DNA from: Candidatus Woesearchaeota archaeon
GTDB lineage: Archaea > Nanobdellota > Nanobdellia > Woesearchaeales > GW2011-AR4
Length of the DNA: 54,542 nt
Reading direction: 5' to 3'
Assembly: GCA_002688775.1 (NCBI GenBank)
Contig: NZDH01000004.1
Coordinates: 1 to 54,542 of the forward strand
In this document: positions 9,221-16,547 of the stretch, piece by piece
How the letters are laid out: each line of letters opens with the position of its first letter
Numbering within the stretch: position 1 is the stretch's first letter
Translations under genes and position numbers: made by a program
Notes under the pieces: model-generated
Database searches by the model: none
Told to the model about the DNA's origin: nothing
Seen by the model: the letters and a program-made list of their open reading frames with translations, nothing else

Positions 9221-10222
9221 ATGGTCATTGCAGCTTTTCCTTTCAAATATTATTGTATGTTGCCTGATTCTACTCTAACAACAAAAATCAGGGAAGAAAC
9301 CTGGAAATTAAAGGATCTTTATCCATTGTTAAAAACCACCAAACAAGAACTTAAAAAATTAACAAAGGAAATTAGGTCAAATATACACGCTGTAGTAAAG
9401 TTATATCCGGTAATTTCAAAATTGGCAACAGAAATCAGAATTTCAGTTAAAGAATTGAAATTCATAAATTTTTATGACAGCACCATACTATATCTTTATT
9501 ATAAGCTGTTAAATCATCTCCTTGAAGTATGCAAAAAAGAGCATGAAAGACTAAAGGAAGAATCAGAAAAAGCGCTTTTGGATGAAACAAATTTAAAAGG
9601 CAAAAAAGATCTTAAAAAAATAAGGAAAGATATTGAAAAGAAGATAAATGAATACAAAAAAGTAATCCGTGGATTGGATGTTGGAGAAAATGAACTGGTC
9701 AAAACCGGTGCAATCCTTGTCAACAAACTGAGAAAACTTAAGTGGAAGACAGAAAAACAGGCACAGCATGAGTTTTCATTCGGAAAACTTTCTTTTAGGG
9801 GAATTGAAAATCTTACTAGGAAAATTAAAGTTGGCGCTATCAGTGTTAAGAATGAAGTAACATCACAACAGATCGACTTGATGAAAAAAGTAAACCAAGG
9901 CCAAGTTGATCCAAAAGATATTGTGACACTTGCAAGACTTGTTGCAGAAGGGATTGAAAAAATCAGTGATAATGTGGCTTATTCGGCAAAACTTATTTCA
10001 AAATTTGAAAATGAAAAGAAAAAATTGCATAAATTAGTAGAAAAACTTAAAAAGATGATAAAAAAGAACAAGGAGATAAATAAAAAAACAGCAAAAAGGA
10101 TTATGGGGCCTTGGGATGAGGCAATTAGATACGAAGAAAGAGAAATCGACAAAGATCTGATGCAGATTTTCAGGAATATTTTTGTCGAATACAAGTATGT
10201 CGGAACAAGGCAACCAAAATAA
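9221..10222 (+). CDS. coiled-coil protein of unknown function
   Basis: A 333-residue protein dominated by Lys/Glu/Leu heptads, with predicted coiled coils at about residues 15-60, 85-150 and 235-290 and no catalytic motif. A TATA box (TTTTTATACA, 9191-9200) lies 25-30 nt before the ATG at 9221, supporting a leaderless start there; an internal ATG at 9257 is the alternative. Its promoter just after proB makes it the start of a new transcription unit. The PAC2-like gene follows, and its longest ORF would overlap this one, so the two are probably an operon. Function unknown. Confidence 0.8.
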   Translation: MVIAAFPFKYYCMLPDSTLTTKIREETWKLKDLYPLLKTTKQELKKLTKEIRSNIHAVVKLYPVISKLATEIRISVKELKFINFYDSTILYLYYKLLNHLLEVCKKEHERLKEESEKALLDETNLKGKKDLKKIRKDIEKKINEYKKVIRGLDVGENELVKTGAILVNKLRKLKWKTEKQAQHEFSFGKLSFRGIENLTRKIKVGAISVKNEVTSQQIDLMKKVNQGQVDPKDIVTLARLVAEGIEKISDNVAYSAKLISKFENEKKKLHKLVEKLKKMIKKNKEINKKTAKRIMGPWDEAIRYEEREIDKDLMQIFRNIFVEYKYVGTRQPK

Positions 10223-10235
10223 AAAAAGAGGGCAG

Positions 10236-10949
10236 ATGATGGAAGTAAAGTTATGGAAAAAGCCTAAGAACTGCACTATAGTCGAGGGCTTTCCTGGTTT
10301 TGGACTGGTTGGCACGATTGCCACAGAATTCTTGATTGACCACCTAAAAACAGAGCAGATCGGCAAGATCTTGCTTGATGACGCGCCTGCAATGGTCGCA
10401 ATACACGGCAACAAGATCGTTGAGCCATTGGGGATCTTTTACAACCAGAAATATAATCTAGTGATAATACATGCCATTACAGCAGCAACGCATCACGAAT
10501 GGGAAATGGGCAGTACAATCAGCAAAATAGCCTCTGATTTAAATGTAAATGAGATATTATCTCTCGAAGGTGTCGGTTCAGGAGAGAAAAGCCAGGGTTC
10601 GAGAGTGTTTTACTATTCCAATAACGACAAGAATTCCAAATTATTTGAAAAATTAAAGATAGAATCTTTAAAAGAAGGCATAATCATAGGCGTAACAGGG
10701 GCTGTTCTTCTCAGGGCAGAAAAAATTCCAGTCAGCTGTTTGTTTGCAGAGACGCATTCCAATCTGCCGGACAGCAAAGCTGCTGCAAAATTAATTGAAG
10801 CGCTTGACAAGTATCTTGGGATGGATCTCGACTACAAACCATTGCTTGAGCAGGCGCAGAAGTTCGAGACAAAGCTCAAGACAATATTGCAGAAAGGCCA
10901 GGAAGCCCAGGACATAAGTGATAAGAAGAAACTGAGTTATTTGGGATGA
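10236..10949 (+). CDS. PAC2 family protein (archaeal proteasome-assembly-chaperone-like)
   Basis: Belongs to the PAC2 family, whose archaeal members (PbaA/PbaB type) are homologues of eukaryotic proteasome assembly chaperones. Signature stretches are VEGFPGFGLVGTIATEFLI near the N-terminus and LSLEGVGS and GVTGAVLLRA in the core; the C-terminus is a helical tail (KFETKLKTILQKGQEAQ) of the kind used for docking. I chose the ATG at 10236 (MMEVKLWKKP), preceded by AAAGAGGG, rather than the ORF-track start at 10182, which would overlap the previous gene by 41 nt and add an unconserved-looking leader. Whether it acts on the proteasome here is inferred from the family only. Confidence 0.85.
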   Translation: MMEVKLWKKPKNCTIVEGFPGFGLVGTIATEFLIDHLKTEQIGKILLDDAPAMVAIHGNKIVEPLGIFYNQKYNLVIIHAITAATHHEWEMGSTISKIASDLNVNEILSLEGVGSGEKSQGSRVFYYSNNDKNSKLFEKLKIESLKEGIIIGVTGAVLLRAEKIPVSCLFAETHSNLPDSKAAAKLIEALDKYLGMDLDYKPLLEQAQKFETKLKTILQKGQEAQDISDKKKLSYLG

Positions 10950-10952
10950 ATT

Positions 10953-10968
10953 ACTACTTTCTAGTAGT
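10953..10968 (+). terminator. weak hairpin after the PAC2-like gene
   Basis: ACTACT-TTCT-AGTAGT can form a 6-bp hairpin four bases after the stop codon. There is no T-run after it, so it is at best a weak 3'-end signal. Confidence 0.2.
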
Positions 10969-11012
10969 TGTAAATCGAAAGGTTTAAAAAGGGTAATCTC
11001 TATAGTAAGTGT

Positions 11013-12200
11013 ATGGATAGTGATACCGATAGTCCAGAAGAACAATATATGGCTTTATCTAGTGTTATTGCTTCACTTTCTGAGGAAAAGCAGCAAGCTG
11101 AGGCTAGATTAAAAAAGTTAAGTGATTTAGGTGGCTCTGTTTATCGTGTAAATCATTCAAAAGCTACTAGCCTTGAAGGTGAATTAGCAACTCCAGCAAC
11201 AAGATACCATAAGTTAACAAGTGGGTGGCTTGGTGGTAGATTTAAAAGACCTAAAAAATGGTGGAATAGGAGAGAAATAAGGAAATTAGACAGAGATATT
11301 GAAGAAAGAACCCATGCTCTTGATTCTGAAAGATATAGTGTAGAATATGCTCAAAGGGGAATTCAAAGAATTTCTCAAGAATTAGGAATTTCTCCTGATG
11401 TTTCTAAAGGTGGAGTTAAAAGTTTAGAGCATGAAACTATAGGACAAATTAGAACTCTAGACGATAGAATTCAATCAGCAAAAGTTAAAAAAATGGGATT
11501 AAGTGCTCAAGTTTACAATTTAAGTGAAGCTCATACTGTTTTTGGAGACAGGCTTTATGGTCCTCAACATTTCTATGATGTATTTGGTTATGATATAAAT
11601 CCACAAGATATGCCAAAATTACCGACTAGAACAGTAATGGAAAAAACAAGAGATTTAGGAGCTGTCTTGGCATTAAGAGTTTATGATACTCCTCTAGACA
11701 GAGGAAAGCAAAGAAAATCTGAATGGGTAATGTTTTTACCAAGATTACATCCTGATACCGTCGACAGAGATTATTTTGAGCAAACAAAAGTTATAAGAGA
11801 TTATTTGCAACAAGAAGGTCTGATATCTGATGAAGAATTAACAGGAAGTTCTGATGAAAGGTTAAGTGAGTTAAGAGCATTGGCAGCAACTGAACCGGAG
11901 AGAGCTACAGGTTTAATGTCGCAATTAGCAATAAATCAAAATCACCGTCATAGTCCGTCAGATATTATATATTTTAACAGATTACTTGAAGATTTAGGGG
12001 AAGATAATTTTGAGGCTACTAATGCTGATCCAAATGAATATGGAGGACCATACCTCCCCACTCATTTTGTTACCGTCGGGAAATTCAAGCGTACTCCTGG
12101 TAGGGGAGAAGATAGTGGAATGAGAGTGGATTCTTCTGTGGATCGATGGTCACCTCCGTATAAGCAGGGAGTTAGGATTATTCTAGGTAAATTTCGATAA
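11013..12200 (+). CDS. unknown cytoplasmic protein with N-terminal coiled coil
   Basis: Unrecognised 395-residue protein. The N-terminal 150 residues are helical with Glu/Lys/Arg heptads (residues about 10-45 and 85-115); the C-terminal half is mixed, with DYLQQEGLISDEEL and a final segment VRIILGKF. There is no signal peptide, membrane span or recognisable catalytic motif. A TATA box (GGTTTAAAAAGG, about 10980-10991) sits 25-30 nt upstream of the ATG, so it is probably a leaderless single-gene transcript. Many Ser/Thr and use of TTA/AGA codons give it a slightly different look from the proCAB operon. Confidence 0.8.
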   Translation: MDSDTDSPEEQYMALSSVIASLSEEKQQAEARLKKLSDLGGSVYRVNHSKATSLEGELATPATRYHKLTSGWLGGRFKRPKKWWNRREIRKLDRDIEERTHALDSERYSVEYAQRGIQRISQELGISPDVSKGGVKSLEHETIGQIRTLDDRIQSAKVKKMGLSAQVYNLSEAHTVFGDRLYGPQHFYDVFGYDINPQDMPKLPTRTVMEKTRDLGAVLALRVYDTPLDRGKQRKSEWVMFLPRLHPDTVDRDYFEQTKVIRDYLQQEGLISDEELTGSSDERLSELRALAATEPERATGLMSQLAINQNHRHSPSDIIYFNRLLEDLGEDNFEATNADPNEYGGPYLPTHFVTVGKFKRTPGRGEDSGMRVDSSVDRWSPPYKQGVRIILGKFR

Positions 12201-12235
12201 TAGTCTATTTAAAGCCATTATTACTCTTCTATAAT

Positions 12236-12565
12236 TTAGATCGAAACTTTTAACTTTTGTTTTTCAATCTCCTCTTGCATTAACTTTTTAGAAATTGTTG
12301 CATCAATATCAATAAGTTTCTTTACTAGTTGACTTTTCATGTTCAATTTATAGAGTTCTGCTCTTCCAATTCTTCTTGTTTTTGTTACAACGTCTAATTT
12401 AACTAAATCTTTCCAAAAGCCGTGTAATGTACTCCAGCCAATGTCTGCGTTTTTTGCTATATCTGTTAAGCTGTAGTCAAATTCTCTGTTGTCTAGGAAA
12501 AAGTCGATTACTTTAACTATTGGAGACTCTCCAAATACTACTCTAAAAGAGGTTTTTTCTTCCAT
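12236..12565 (-). CDS. small winged-helix transcriptional regulator
   Basis: A 109-residue DNA-binding protein. The segment SPIVKVIDFFLDNREFDYSLTDIAKNADIGWSTLHGFWKDLVKLDVV reads as a winged helix-turn-helix with the recognition helix around WSTLHGFWKDL, followed by the wing (TKTRRIGRAELYKLN) and a C-terminal helix that may dimerise. Proteins of this shape are common small archaeal regulators. It is divergent from the 12667 gene, with a perfect 20-bp palindrome in the shared promoter region, so it may regulate itself or that neighbour. Confidence 0.82.
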   Translation of the reverse strand: MEEKTSFRVVFGESPIVKVIDFFLDNREFDYSLTDIAKNADIGWSTLHGFWKDLVKLDVVTKTRRIGRAELYKLNMKSQLVKKLIDIDATISKKLMQEEIEKQKLKVSI

Positions 12566-12613
12566 AGTAATGTATTATTATATTAACTTATTTATATATT
12601 TTTCTATATTTGA

Positions 12614-12633
12614 ATGTTCATTATAATGAACAT
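12614..12633. promoter_or_regulatory. perfect 20-bp palindromic operator candidate
   Basis: ATGTTCATTATAATGAACAT is a perfect palindrome in the divergent intergenic region. It ends four bases before the TATA box (TATAAATA, 12637-12644) that serves the rightward gene, exactly where BRE/TFB contacts are expected, so a bound dimer could block or aid TFB/TBP loading. The obvious candidate ligand is the adjacent winged-helix protein encoded leftward. Confidence 0.6.
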
Positions 12634-12666
12634 AACTATAAATACTTAATTGTATTAACAGAGTTA

Positions 12667-12921
12667 ATGGATGTAGCAAAAATTATTTTAAGAAAATTAT
12701 ACCGACGAAGAATTATAGGCGGAAAGCATACGGCGGTTGAGCATTTAACAAAAGGTTTGCCAAAACATGTTGTTGGATCTGCAAAAGAGGTTGTTAAAGA
12801 ATTGATTAAGGAAGGTTTTATTCTTCCAAAGAAAACTTCATATGGTTTACAAGTTAGTTTAAATCCTGAAAAGATTGATGAGATAACTAGGATTATTGAA
12901 GATGGATCAGGAAGTTCATGA
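12667..12921 (+). CDS. small basic winged-helix-like protein
   Basis: An 84-residue basic protein (MDVAKIILRKLYRRRIIGGKHTAVEHLTKGLPKH...). The pattern of helix, KHTAVEHLTKGLP, helix (AKEVVKELIKEGFIL), then a beta-hairpin-like PKKTSYGLQVSLNPEKIDEI suggests a compact winged-helix fold for nucleic-acid binding. The ORF track begins at 12610, but that ATG lies inside the palindrome and upstream of the TATA box at 12637-12644; the ATG at 12667 is about 25 nt downstream of the TATA box and fits a leaderless start. Function unknown. Confidence 0.72.
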   Translation: MDVAKIILRKLYRRRIIGGKHTAVEHLTKGLPKHVVGSAKEVVKELIKEGFILPKKTSYGLQVSLNPEKIDEITRIIEDGSGSS

Positions 12922-13721
12922 TATTAAGTTAAAAGAAGAATTGGGATAGTTGTCGTCGACAAATTAAGAAAATAAAATTTTATGAAGGTGGATTATTCTT
13001 CAATGTGTACCTTGAAAACTCACTTTGCAGTTAACTCGTCAGAATATATGCTGATTGATGGATTGCTAGAACGTCTAAAAGGGCTAAATTCAAGGTTTTT
13101 AGAGCTTATATAGCTGAATTATATAGGGAATTTCATAGTGCCTAACTAAGACTCACTTTACGGTTTGAGTGTATGATTTACCTATCAACTGAGTACACTT
13201 ACCCATGAAAGCTGTCAACTGCTTAGTAGGGCCTAGGATTTAGCTTTGTTATGAGTGATTAGTCTATATATGGAATTCTCACTTTTACTATGGCAAACTG
13301 TCAAAATGCACTAGTAAGGCATGTTTAGCTCTAAAGAGTGGCCTTCTGATAGGAATCAGCCAATGGCACTATTCTGGCCTATCTCCAACCCTCGCTGTTT
13401 TGCTCGTATACTACCCTGAAAACCCTGATTTGGGGCTCTTTTTAGTACTCATTTCTCTATTTTAACTCTCACTTTTTACCTAGGGAAAGTGAGTTTAATA
13501 TATAATTTTCAATATAGAAAACATATATTACGAGTGATAATATATAATTTAAAATATATATTGGTAAATATGTTTAATAAACACATTAATTTAAAGATTG
13601 TATTAATTCATAAATATAATAGTGGTATAATACATCTAAACTATATAATTAATAACTAAATATTATAATAAATTCTAATTGTAAAATTTTTAAAAAAGTT
13701 TATAAAAGTTGAAAAAAATTA
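12922..13721. other. 800-nt stretch without a clear gene; possible non-coding RNA or decayed gene
   Basis: The first part (about 12950-13493) is richer in G+C than its surroundings and holds only short ORFs, such as a 43-residue frame at 12982. It carries four boxes of the form CTCACTTT (near 13019, 13152, 13283 and 13468) and ends in a hairpin. The second part (about 13494-13700) is extremely AT-rich, with TATATAATTT repeats. Read on the minus strand, 13521 downward resembles the promoter of the methyltransferase gene at 17.6 kb: an imperfect copy of the TTTTCAATATTGAAAA palindrome, an AT-rich box, then AAAAGTGAGAGTTAAAAT (identical 18 bases). This may be a decayed relative of that gene or an RNA locus under the same control. 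Confidence 0.5.
13468..13493 (+). terminator. hairpin followed by T/A-rich run
   Basis: An 8-bp perfect stem (CTCACTTT / AAAGTGAG) with a 10-nt loop is followed directly by TTTAATATATAATTTT. It could end a rightward transcript from the 12.96-13.49 kb stretch; the arms are also two of the CTCACTTT boxes of that region. Confidence 0.4.
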
Positions 13722-14171
13722 ATGAAAAAAATGAGGAAAATCTTAATAATTTTTTTGCTGATTTTTGTAATTGGATGTACAAAAAATATTGATAAAAATC
13801 TTGGTGAAATTCTTATAGAAAACGGTGAAAAAACAGTCAGGATCGCTGTTGAAATTGCCGACGATGATGAAGAAGTAACAATGGGCTTGATGTTCAGGGA
13901 AAATTTAGATGAAAATTCCGGGATGTTTTTTGTTTTTGGTGATGAAAATTACCGGTCGTTTTGGATGAAAAATACTCTGATTCCGTTAGACATAATTTTC
14001 ATTGGTGAAAATTTTGAAATTGTTGACATTGAATATGCTGTTCCTTGCAAAGAAGATCCTTGCGCTTTGTACAAATCCTCAAAGCCGGCAAAATATGTGC
14101 TGGAAGTCAATGCTGATTTCACAGCAAAAAACAACATTGGTATAGGCGACAAAATAGCATTTAAACAATAA
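13722..14171 (+). CDS. DUF192 family lipoprotein
   Basis: A 149-residue secreted protein. Residues 1-19 form a lipoprotein signal peptide with lipobox FVIGC, so Cys19 is the likely lipid anchor. The rest is a DUF192 domain: VEIADDDEEVTMGLMFRENLDENSGMFFVF, then FWMKNTLIPLDIIFI and the closing TAKNNIGIGDKI. The family is widespread and of unknown biochemical role. A TATA-like box (TTTATAAAAG, about 13700-13709) precedes it; the second ATG at 13731 fits that box equally well and would still leave a full signal peptide. Confidence 0.92.
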   Translation: MKKMRKILIIFLLIFVIGCTKNIDKNLGEILIENGEKTVRIAVEIADDDEEVTMGLMFRENLDENSGMFFVFGDENYRSFWMKNTLIPLDIIFIGENFEIVDIEYAVPCKEDPCALYKSSKPAKYVLEVNADFTAKNNIGIGDKIAFKQ

Positions 14172-14178
14172 TTATTTA

Positions 14179-14200
14179 AAGTCCGATGGACTTAATTTTT
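14179..14200 (+). terminator. hairpin with T-run after the DUF192 gene
   Basis: AAGTCC-GAT-GGACTT forms a 6-bp hairpin followed by AATTTTT, eight bases after the DUF192 stop codon. The same bases overlap a TATA-like TTATTTAAAG that could serve the next small gene, so the two roles compete. Confidence 0.4.
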
Positions 14201-14207
14201 GATAAAA

Positions 14208-14372
14208 ATGAATGAAGTGAAATGCAAGAAATGCGATAAGAATATGAGCAAGAAAGGGATTATGCAGAGCGGCAATTCAAAGTACGAGATTTATCATTGC
14301 GAATATTGCGGAAACGAGGAAATGAAGGCAATCGGGATCAATCCGAAATATCATCGCGATGAACTGAAATAA
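14208..14372 (+). CDS. 54-residue zinc-ribbon protein
   Basis: Too short for the ORF track. It reads MNEVKCKKCDKNMSKKGI... and has two CxxC knuckles, CKKC near residue 6 and CEYC near residue 32, spaced as in a zinc ribbon. A TATA-like box (TTATTTAAAG, about 14172-14181) lies roughly 30 nt before the ATG, fitting a leaderless start. It ends just before a hairpin at 14430. Single zinc ribbons of this size are common in archaea and bind nucleic acid or protein partners; the target is unknown. Confidence 0.75.
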   Translation: MNEVKCKKCDKNMSKKGIMQSGNSKYEIYHCEYCGNEEMKAIGINPKYHRDELK

Positions 14373-14429
14373 CGACGTTGTGATTTGATAAAAAAAGCCT
14401 GCTTAAATTGCCAGAATGTGTTCTTCGAC

Positions 14430-14461
14430 GAGGTTTTACGAGTAAAATCTCAAATTCTTTT
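14430..14461 (+). terminator. long hairpin with T-run after the zinc-ribbon gene
   Basis: GAGGTTTTAC and GTAAAATCTC pair over ten positions (one G-T) around a tiny loop and are followed by AAATTCTTTT. It lies between convergent genes and could stop transcription in both directions. Confidence 0.45.
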
Positions 14462-14468
14462 GAAAAAT

Positions 14469-14984
14469 TTAAGATTTGACATAATTTGTTGGGTGTACTT
14501 TTGAAACATCGTATCCTTTTTTCTCAAGATTATTTTTAATTTCTTCATAATATTCATACATATGGATTAATTTATGGCAATTAGGGCATAATCCCACTAT
14601 GTTTTTTAGGTCGTTGTTTCTAGTATTCCCGTCCAAATGATGGATTTGAACAATTTTAGAAAAACCACAACTATTACATTTTTCCGTCGTCTTTTTGTAT
14701 AATTGATAATCTATCCCATGATATCTTTTTGCATTTCGTGCAAGAGTTTTTTCATAATGGTGGAGCCTTACATGACATCCTCCACAAAGACCAAATGCTT
14801 TGTGATGTCGTCTTCTGTTGCAGTTACTGCAAAGAATTTTTTTTCGTTTCCATCCAACGCGCTTATAACATCTGTAGCAATAACCCCTTGCATGATGATC
14901 CTTAATTTCATTACACTCCTTGCATTTCACCTGGGCCTTTCCATTGGGGCTTTTTGAAGGTAGTAACTCATAGTCTCTAATCAT
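14469..14984 (-). CDS. HNH endonuclease-like protein with N-terminal zinc fingers
   Basis: A 171-residue protein. The N-terminal half carries three successive Cys pairs (CKEC, CYRC, CSNC/CGGC) that look like two treble-clef zinc fingers. The C-terminal half is an HNH nuclease motif: CNSCGF, then IVQIHHLDGNTRNNDLKNIVGLCPNCHKLIH, holding the His-His pair, Asn, and the second CxxC. The ORF-track start at 15128 runs through the promoter of the divergent recombinase; the ATG at 14984 is preceded by a TATA box (TTTATATATAAG on the minus strand) at the right distance. Such proteins occur as stand-alone mobile or defence nucleases; there is no RuvC or IscB-like region here. Confidence 0.85.
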   Translation of the reverse strand: MIRDYELLPSKSPNGKAQVKCKECNEIKDHHARGYCYRCYKRVGWKRKKILCSNCNRRRHHKAFGLCGGCHVRLHHYEKTLARNAKRYHGIDYQLYKKTTEKCNSCGFSKIVQIHHLDGNTRNNDLKNIVGLCPNCHKLIHMYEYYEEIKNNLEKKGYDVSKVHPTNYVKS

Positions 14985-15006
14985 GGGAAAAATTAGCTTT
15001 ACCTTA

Positions 15007-15074
15007 TATATAAATGTTCGCTTTTTTGATTGATACGAACTTCTTTTAATGCGTATTAGGCGAACATTTATATA
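15007..15074. promoter_or_regulatory. divergent hnh/xerA promoters with 15-bp inverted repeats
   Basis: The arms TATATAAATGTTCGC (15007-15021) and GCGAACATTTATATA (15060-15074) are exact inverted copies 38 nt apart. Each arm contains the TATA box of one of the two divergent genes plus the same GCGAAC element just upstream of it. Both promoters should therefore bind TFB/TBP and any regulator in the same way, giving linked expression of the HNH protein and the recombinase. Confidence 0.7.
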
Positions 15075-15099
15075 CCAGTATACACATTTGTGGGTAAAA

Positions 15100-15915
15100 A
15101 TGCTCAAAAAGCTGGAGACTGAGCTCAAAATAAGAGGTTTTAGTGCAAGAACAGTCGAGACTTACCTATACCACAATAAGAGATTTCTGGATTACGTCAA
15201 GAAAGATCCTAAGGAAGTTATTGAAGATGATGCCAAAAACTATATGGCATATTTGATGTCAGAGCTAAAATACAGCCCCAGGAGCGTTAATTTGGCGCTA
15301 AGCGCCCTAAAGTTCTCTTTTAGCGAAATATTGCAAAATACGGCATTTAACGCGGTCAAGGCGCCAAAGTCTGAGAAGAAACTGCCCACTGTTTTGACAA
15401 AAGACGAGATAAAGAAAATCCTGGATGCTGTGGAAAATCCGAAGCACAGGCTGCTTATTGAGTTCATGTACTCGTCAGGATTACGAGTTAGTGAGTGTGT
15501 CAGCCTGAAAATTGACGATCTCGATTTAAAGGAAAAGATGGGAAAAATAAGGCATGGGAAAGGAAATAAGGAAAGGCACATCATCCTTTCCAGCAATCTG
15601 ATCGGGCATTTCAATGATTATTTGTCGACGAAGAAAGACAAAAGCCAGTTCATTTTTTCAGTCAAAGGAAGGCCTATTTCAGTAAGGCAAGCGCAGAAAG
15701 TTGTCAAGGGAGCTGCGGAAAAAGCCGGAATAAAAAAACGAGTTTTCTGTCATGCGTTAAGGAGCAGTTTTGCGACGCATTTGCTGGAAGCAGGAACCGA
15801 CATTCGAGTGATTCAAGAACTGCTCGGCCACTCTGATTTATCGACGACACAGATCTACACAAAAGTATCGACGCAGCAGCTAAAGAAGGTAAAAAGCCCC
15901 TTGGATACTCTGTAG
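15100..15915 (+). CDS. xerA: XerA-like tyrosine recombinase
   Basis: A 271-residue tyrosine recombinase/integrase. The N-terminal SAM-like core-binding domain (MLKKLETELKIRGFSARTVETYLYHNKRFL) is followed by the catalytic domain with SSGLRVSECVSL (Arg I), HGKGNKERHI (Lys), HALRSSFATHLLEAG (His-x-x-Arg), LGHSDLSTT (His) and the nucleophile in IYTKV. Size and motifs match archaeal XerA, which resolves chromosome dimers at dif. I chose the ATG at 15100, about 27 nt downstream of the TATA box at 15066-15074, over the upstream ORF-track start, which lies in the promoter. Given the neighbouring HNH and iteron-like genes, an element-borne integrase is the alternative. Confidence 0.9.
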   Translation: MLKKLETELKIRGFSARTVETYLYHNKRFLDYVKKDPKEVIEDDAKNYMAYLMSELKYSPRSVNLALSALKFSFSEILQNTAFNAVKAPKSEKKLPTVLTKDEIKKILDAVENPKHRLLIEFMYSSGLRVSECVSLKIDDLDLKEKMGKIRHGKGNKERHIILSSNLIGHFNDYLSTKKDKSQFIFSVKGRPISVRQAQKVVKGAAEKAGIKKRVFCHALRSSFATHLLEAGTDIRVIQELLGHSDLSTTQIYTKVSTQQLKKVKSPLDTL

Positions 15916-15945
15916 ATTAAAACTTTTAATCAAAAATGAAAGGTT

Positions 15946-16503
15946 TTAAAATCCAAATTCTGCAAGACTCAACTGCAGAATGTTCTCTTTTGCCTGCAAA
16001 GTCTTGAACTCAGGATCGAGTTTCAAAAAAGGTTTTGAGTTGATGTATCGCTTTATTATGGGAACTCCTTTCTCGATGATAGAAGTCACATAATCGCCTG
16101 CCAACTGCTCTGAAATGCTGAGCTTTTTTGCAATGTCTTCATATGTCAAATTTCCTTTTTCTTCTTCAAGCGTGTAGATGACCAGAAAAACTTCCTGCTC
16201 TTTCCTATTAAGTCTTTTGACGTCGAACTCTTTCTTTTTTTCAACAACAATTCCTGAAGTTGACTGCATATACAACTGAATATTGTCAAGCCTTGAGCTT
16301 AGCTTGTCCAGCTTGTTTTCAATCTCGCAGGTGTACTCGTAATTTGCAGTTATCTCGTTTGAATTCTCATTTATCGCCTGTAAATGCTCTTCAAATTCGT
16401 GCCTTATTTTTGTCAATTCGTGCTTAAAAGATCTTCTCACCCTACTTAAATCTAAAAATTTGCCTCTAAGAAAAATTTTTCCAAAAATGTTAAACACCCC
16501 CAA
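15946..16503 (-). CDS. coiled-coil winged-helix protein
   Basis: A 185-residue protein. Residues about 20-85 form a coiled coil (KHELTKIRHEFEEHLQAINENSNE...IENKLDKLSSRLDNI). Residues about 95-160 read as a winged helix (LNRKEQEVFLVIYTLEEEKGNLTYEDIAKKLSISEQLAGDYVTSIIEKGVPIIKRY). The coil-then-wHTH order matches the next gene on the same strand, so the two are probably functional partners or distant paralogues. It sits convergent to the recombinase and 44 nt downstream of its partner gene. A DNA-binding scaffold for replication or partition is one possibility; no function is established from sequence. Confidence 0.8.
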   Translation of the reverse strand: MGVFNIFGKIFLRGKFLDLSRVRRSFKHELTKIRHEFEEHLQAINENSNEITANYEYTCEIENKLDKLSSRLDNIQLYMQSTSGIVVEKKKEFDVKRLNRKEQEVFLVIYTLEEEKGNLTYEDIAKKLSISEQLAGDYVTSIIEKGVPIIKRYINSKPFLKLDPEFKTLQAKENILQLSLAEFGF

Positions 16504-16547
16504 AATTTTCGGGTGTGATGGTGGTTTAAATAGATTTCTATTTGCTA

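Noticed and set aside
12982-13113. 43-residue ORF beginning MKVDYSSM
   Set aside because: Protein-like in places but lies in the broken-frame segment with no clear ribosome site or TATA box; more likely part of a decayed locus or RNA.
12960-13490. Segment considered as RNase P or SRP RNA
   Set aside because: None of the conserved RNase P motifs or the SRP Alu/S-domain loop sequences are present.
13018-13493. Recurring ACTCACTTT boxes considered as CRISPR repeats
   Set aside because: Only 8-10 bases are shared, spacing is irregular (about 130, 130 and 190 bp), and there are no cas genes.
14391-14510. Short plus-strand frame starting TTG (IKKACLNCQNVFFDE...)
   Set aside because: One CxxC only, no ribosome site, non-ATG start, and it runs through the hairpin and into the convergent HNH gene.
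14469-14984. HNH protein considered as an IscB-like RNA-guided nuclease
   Set aside because: No RuvC halves or arginine-rich bridge helix; the protein is too short and has zinc fingers instead.
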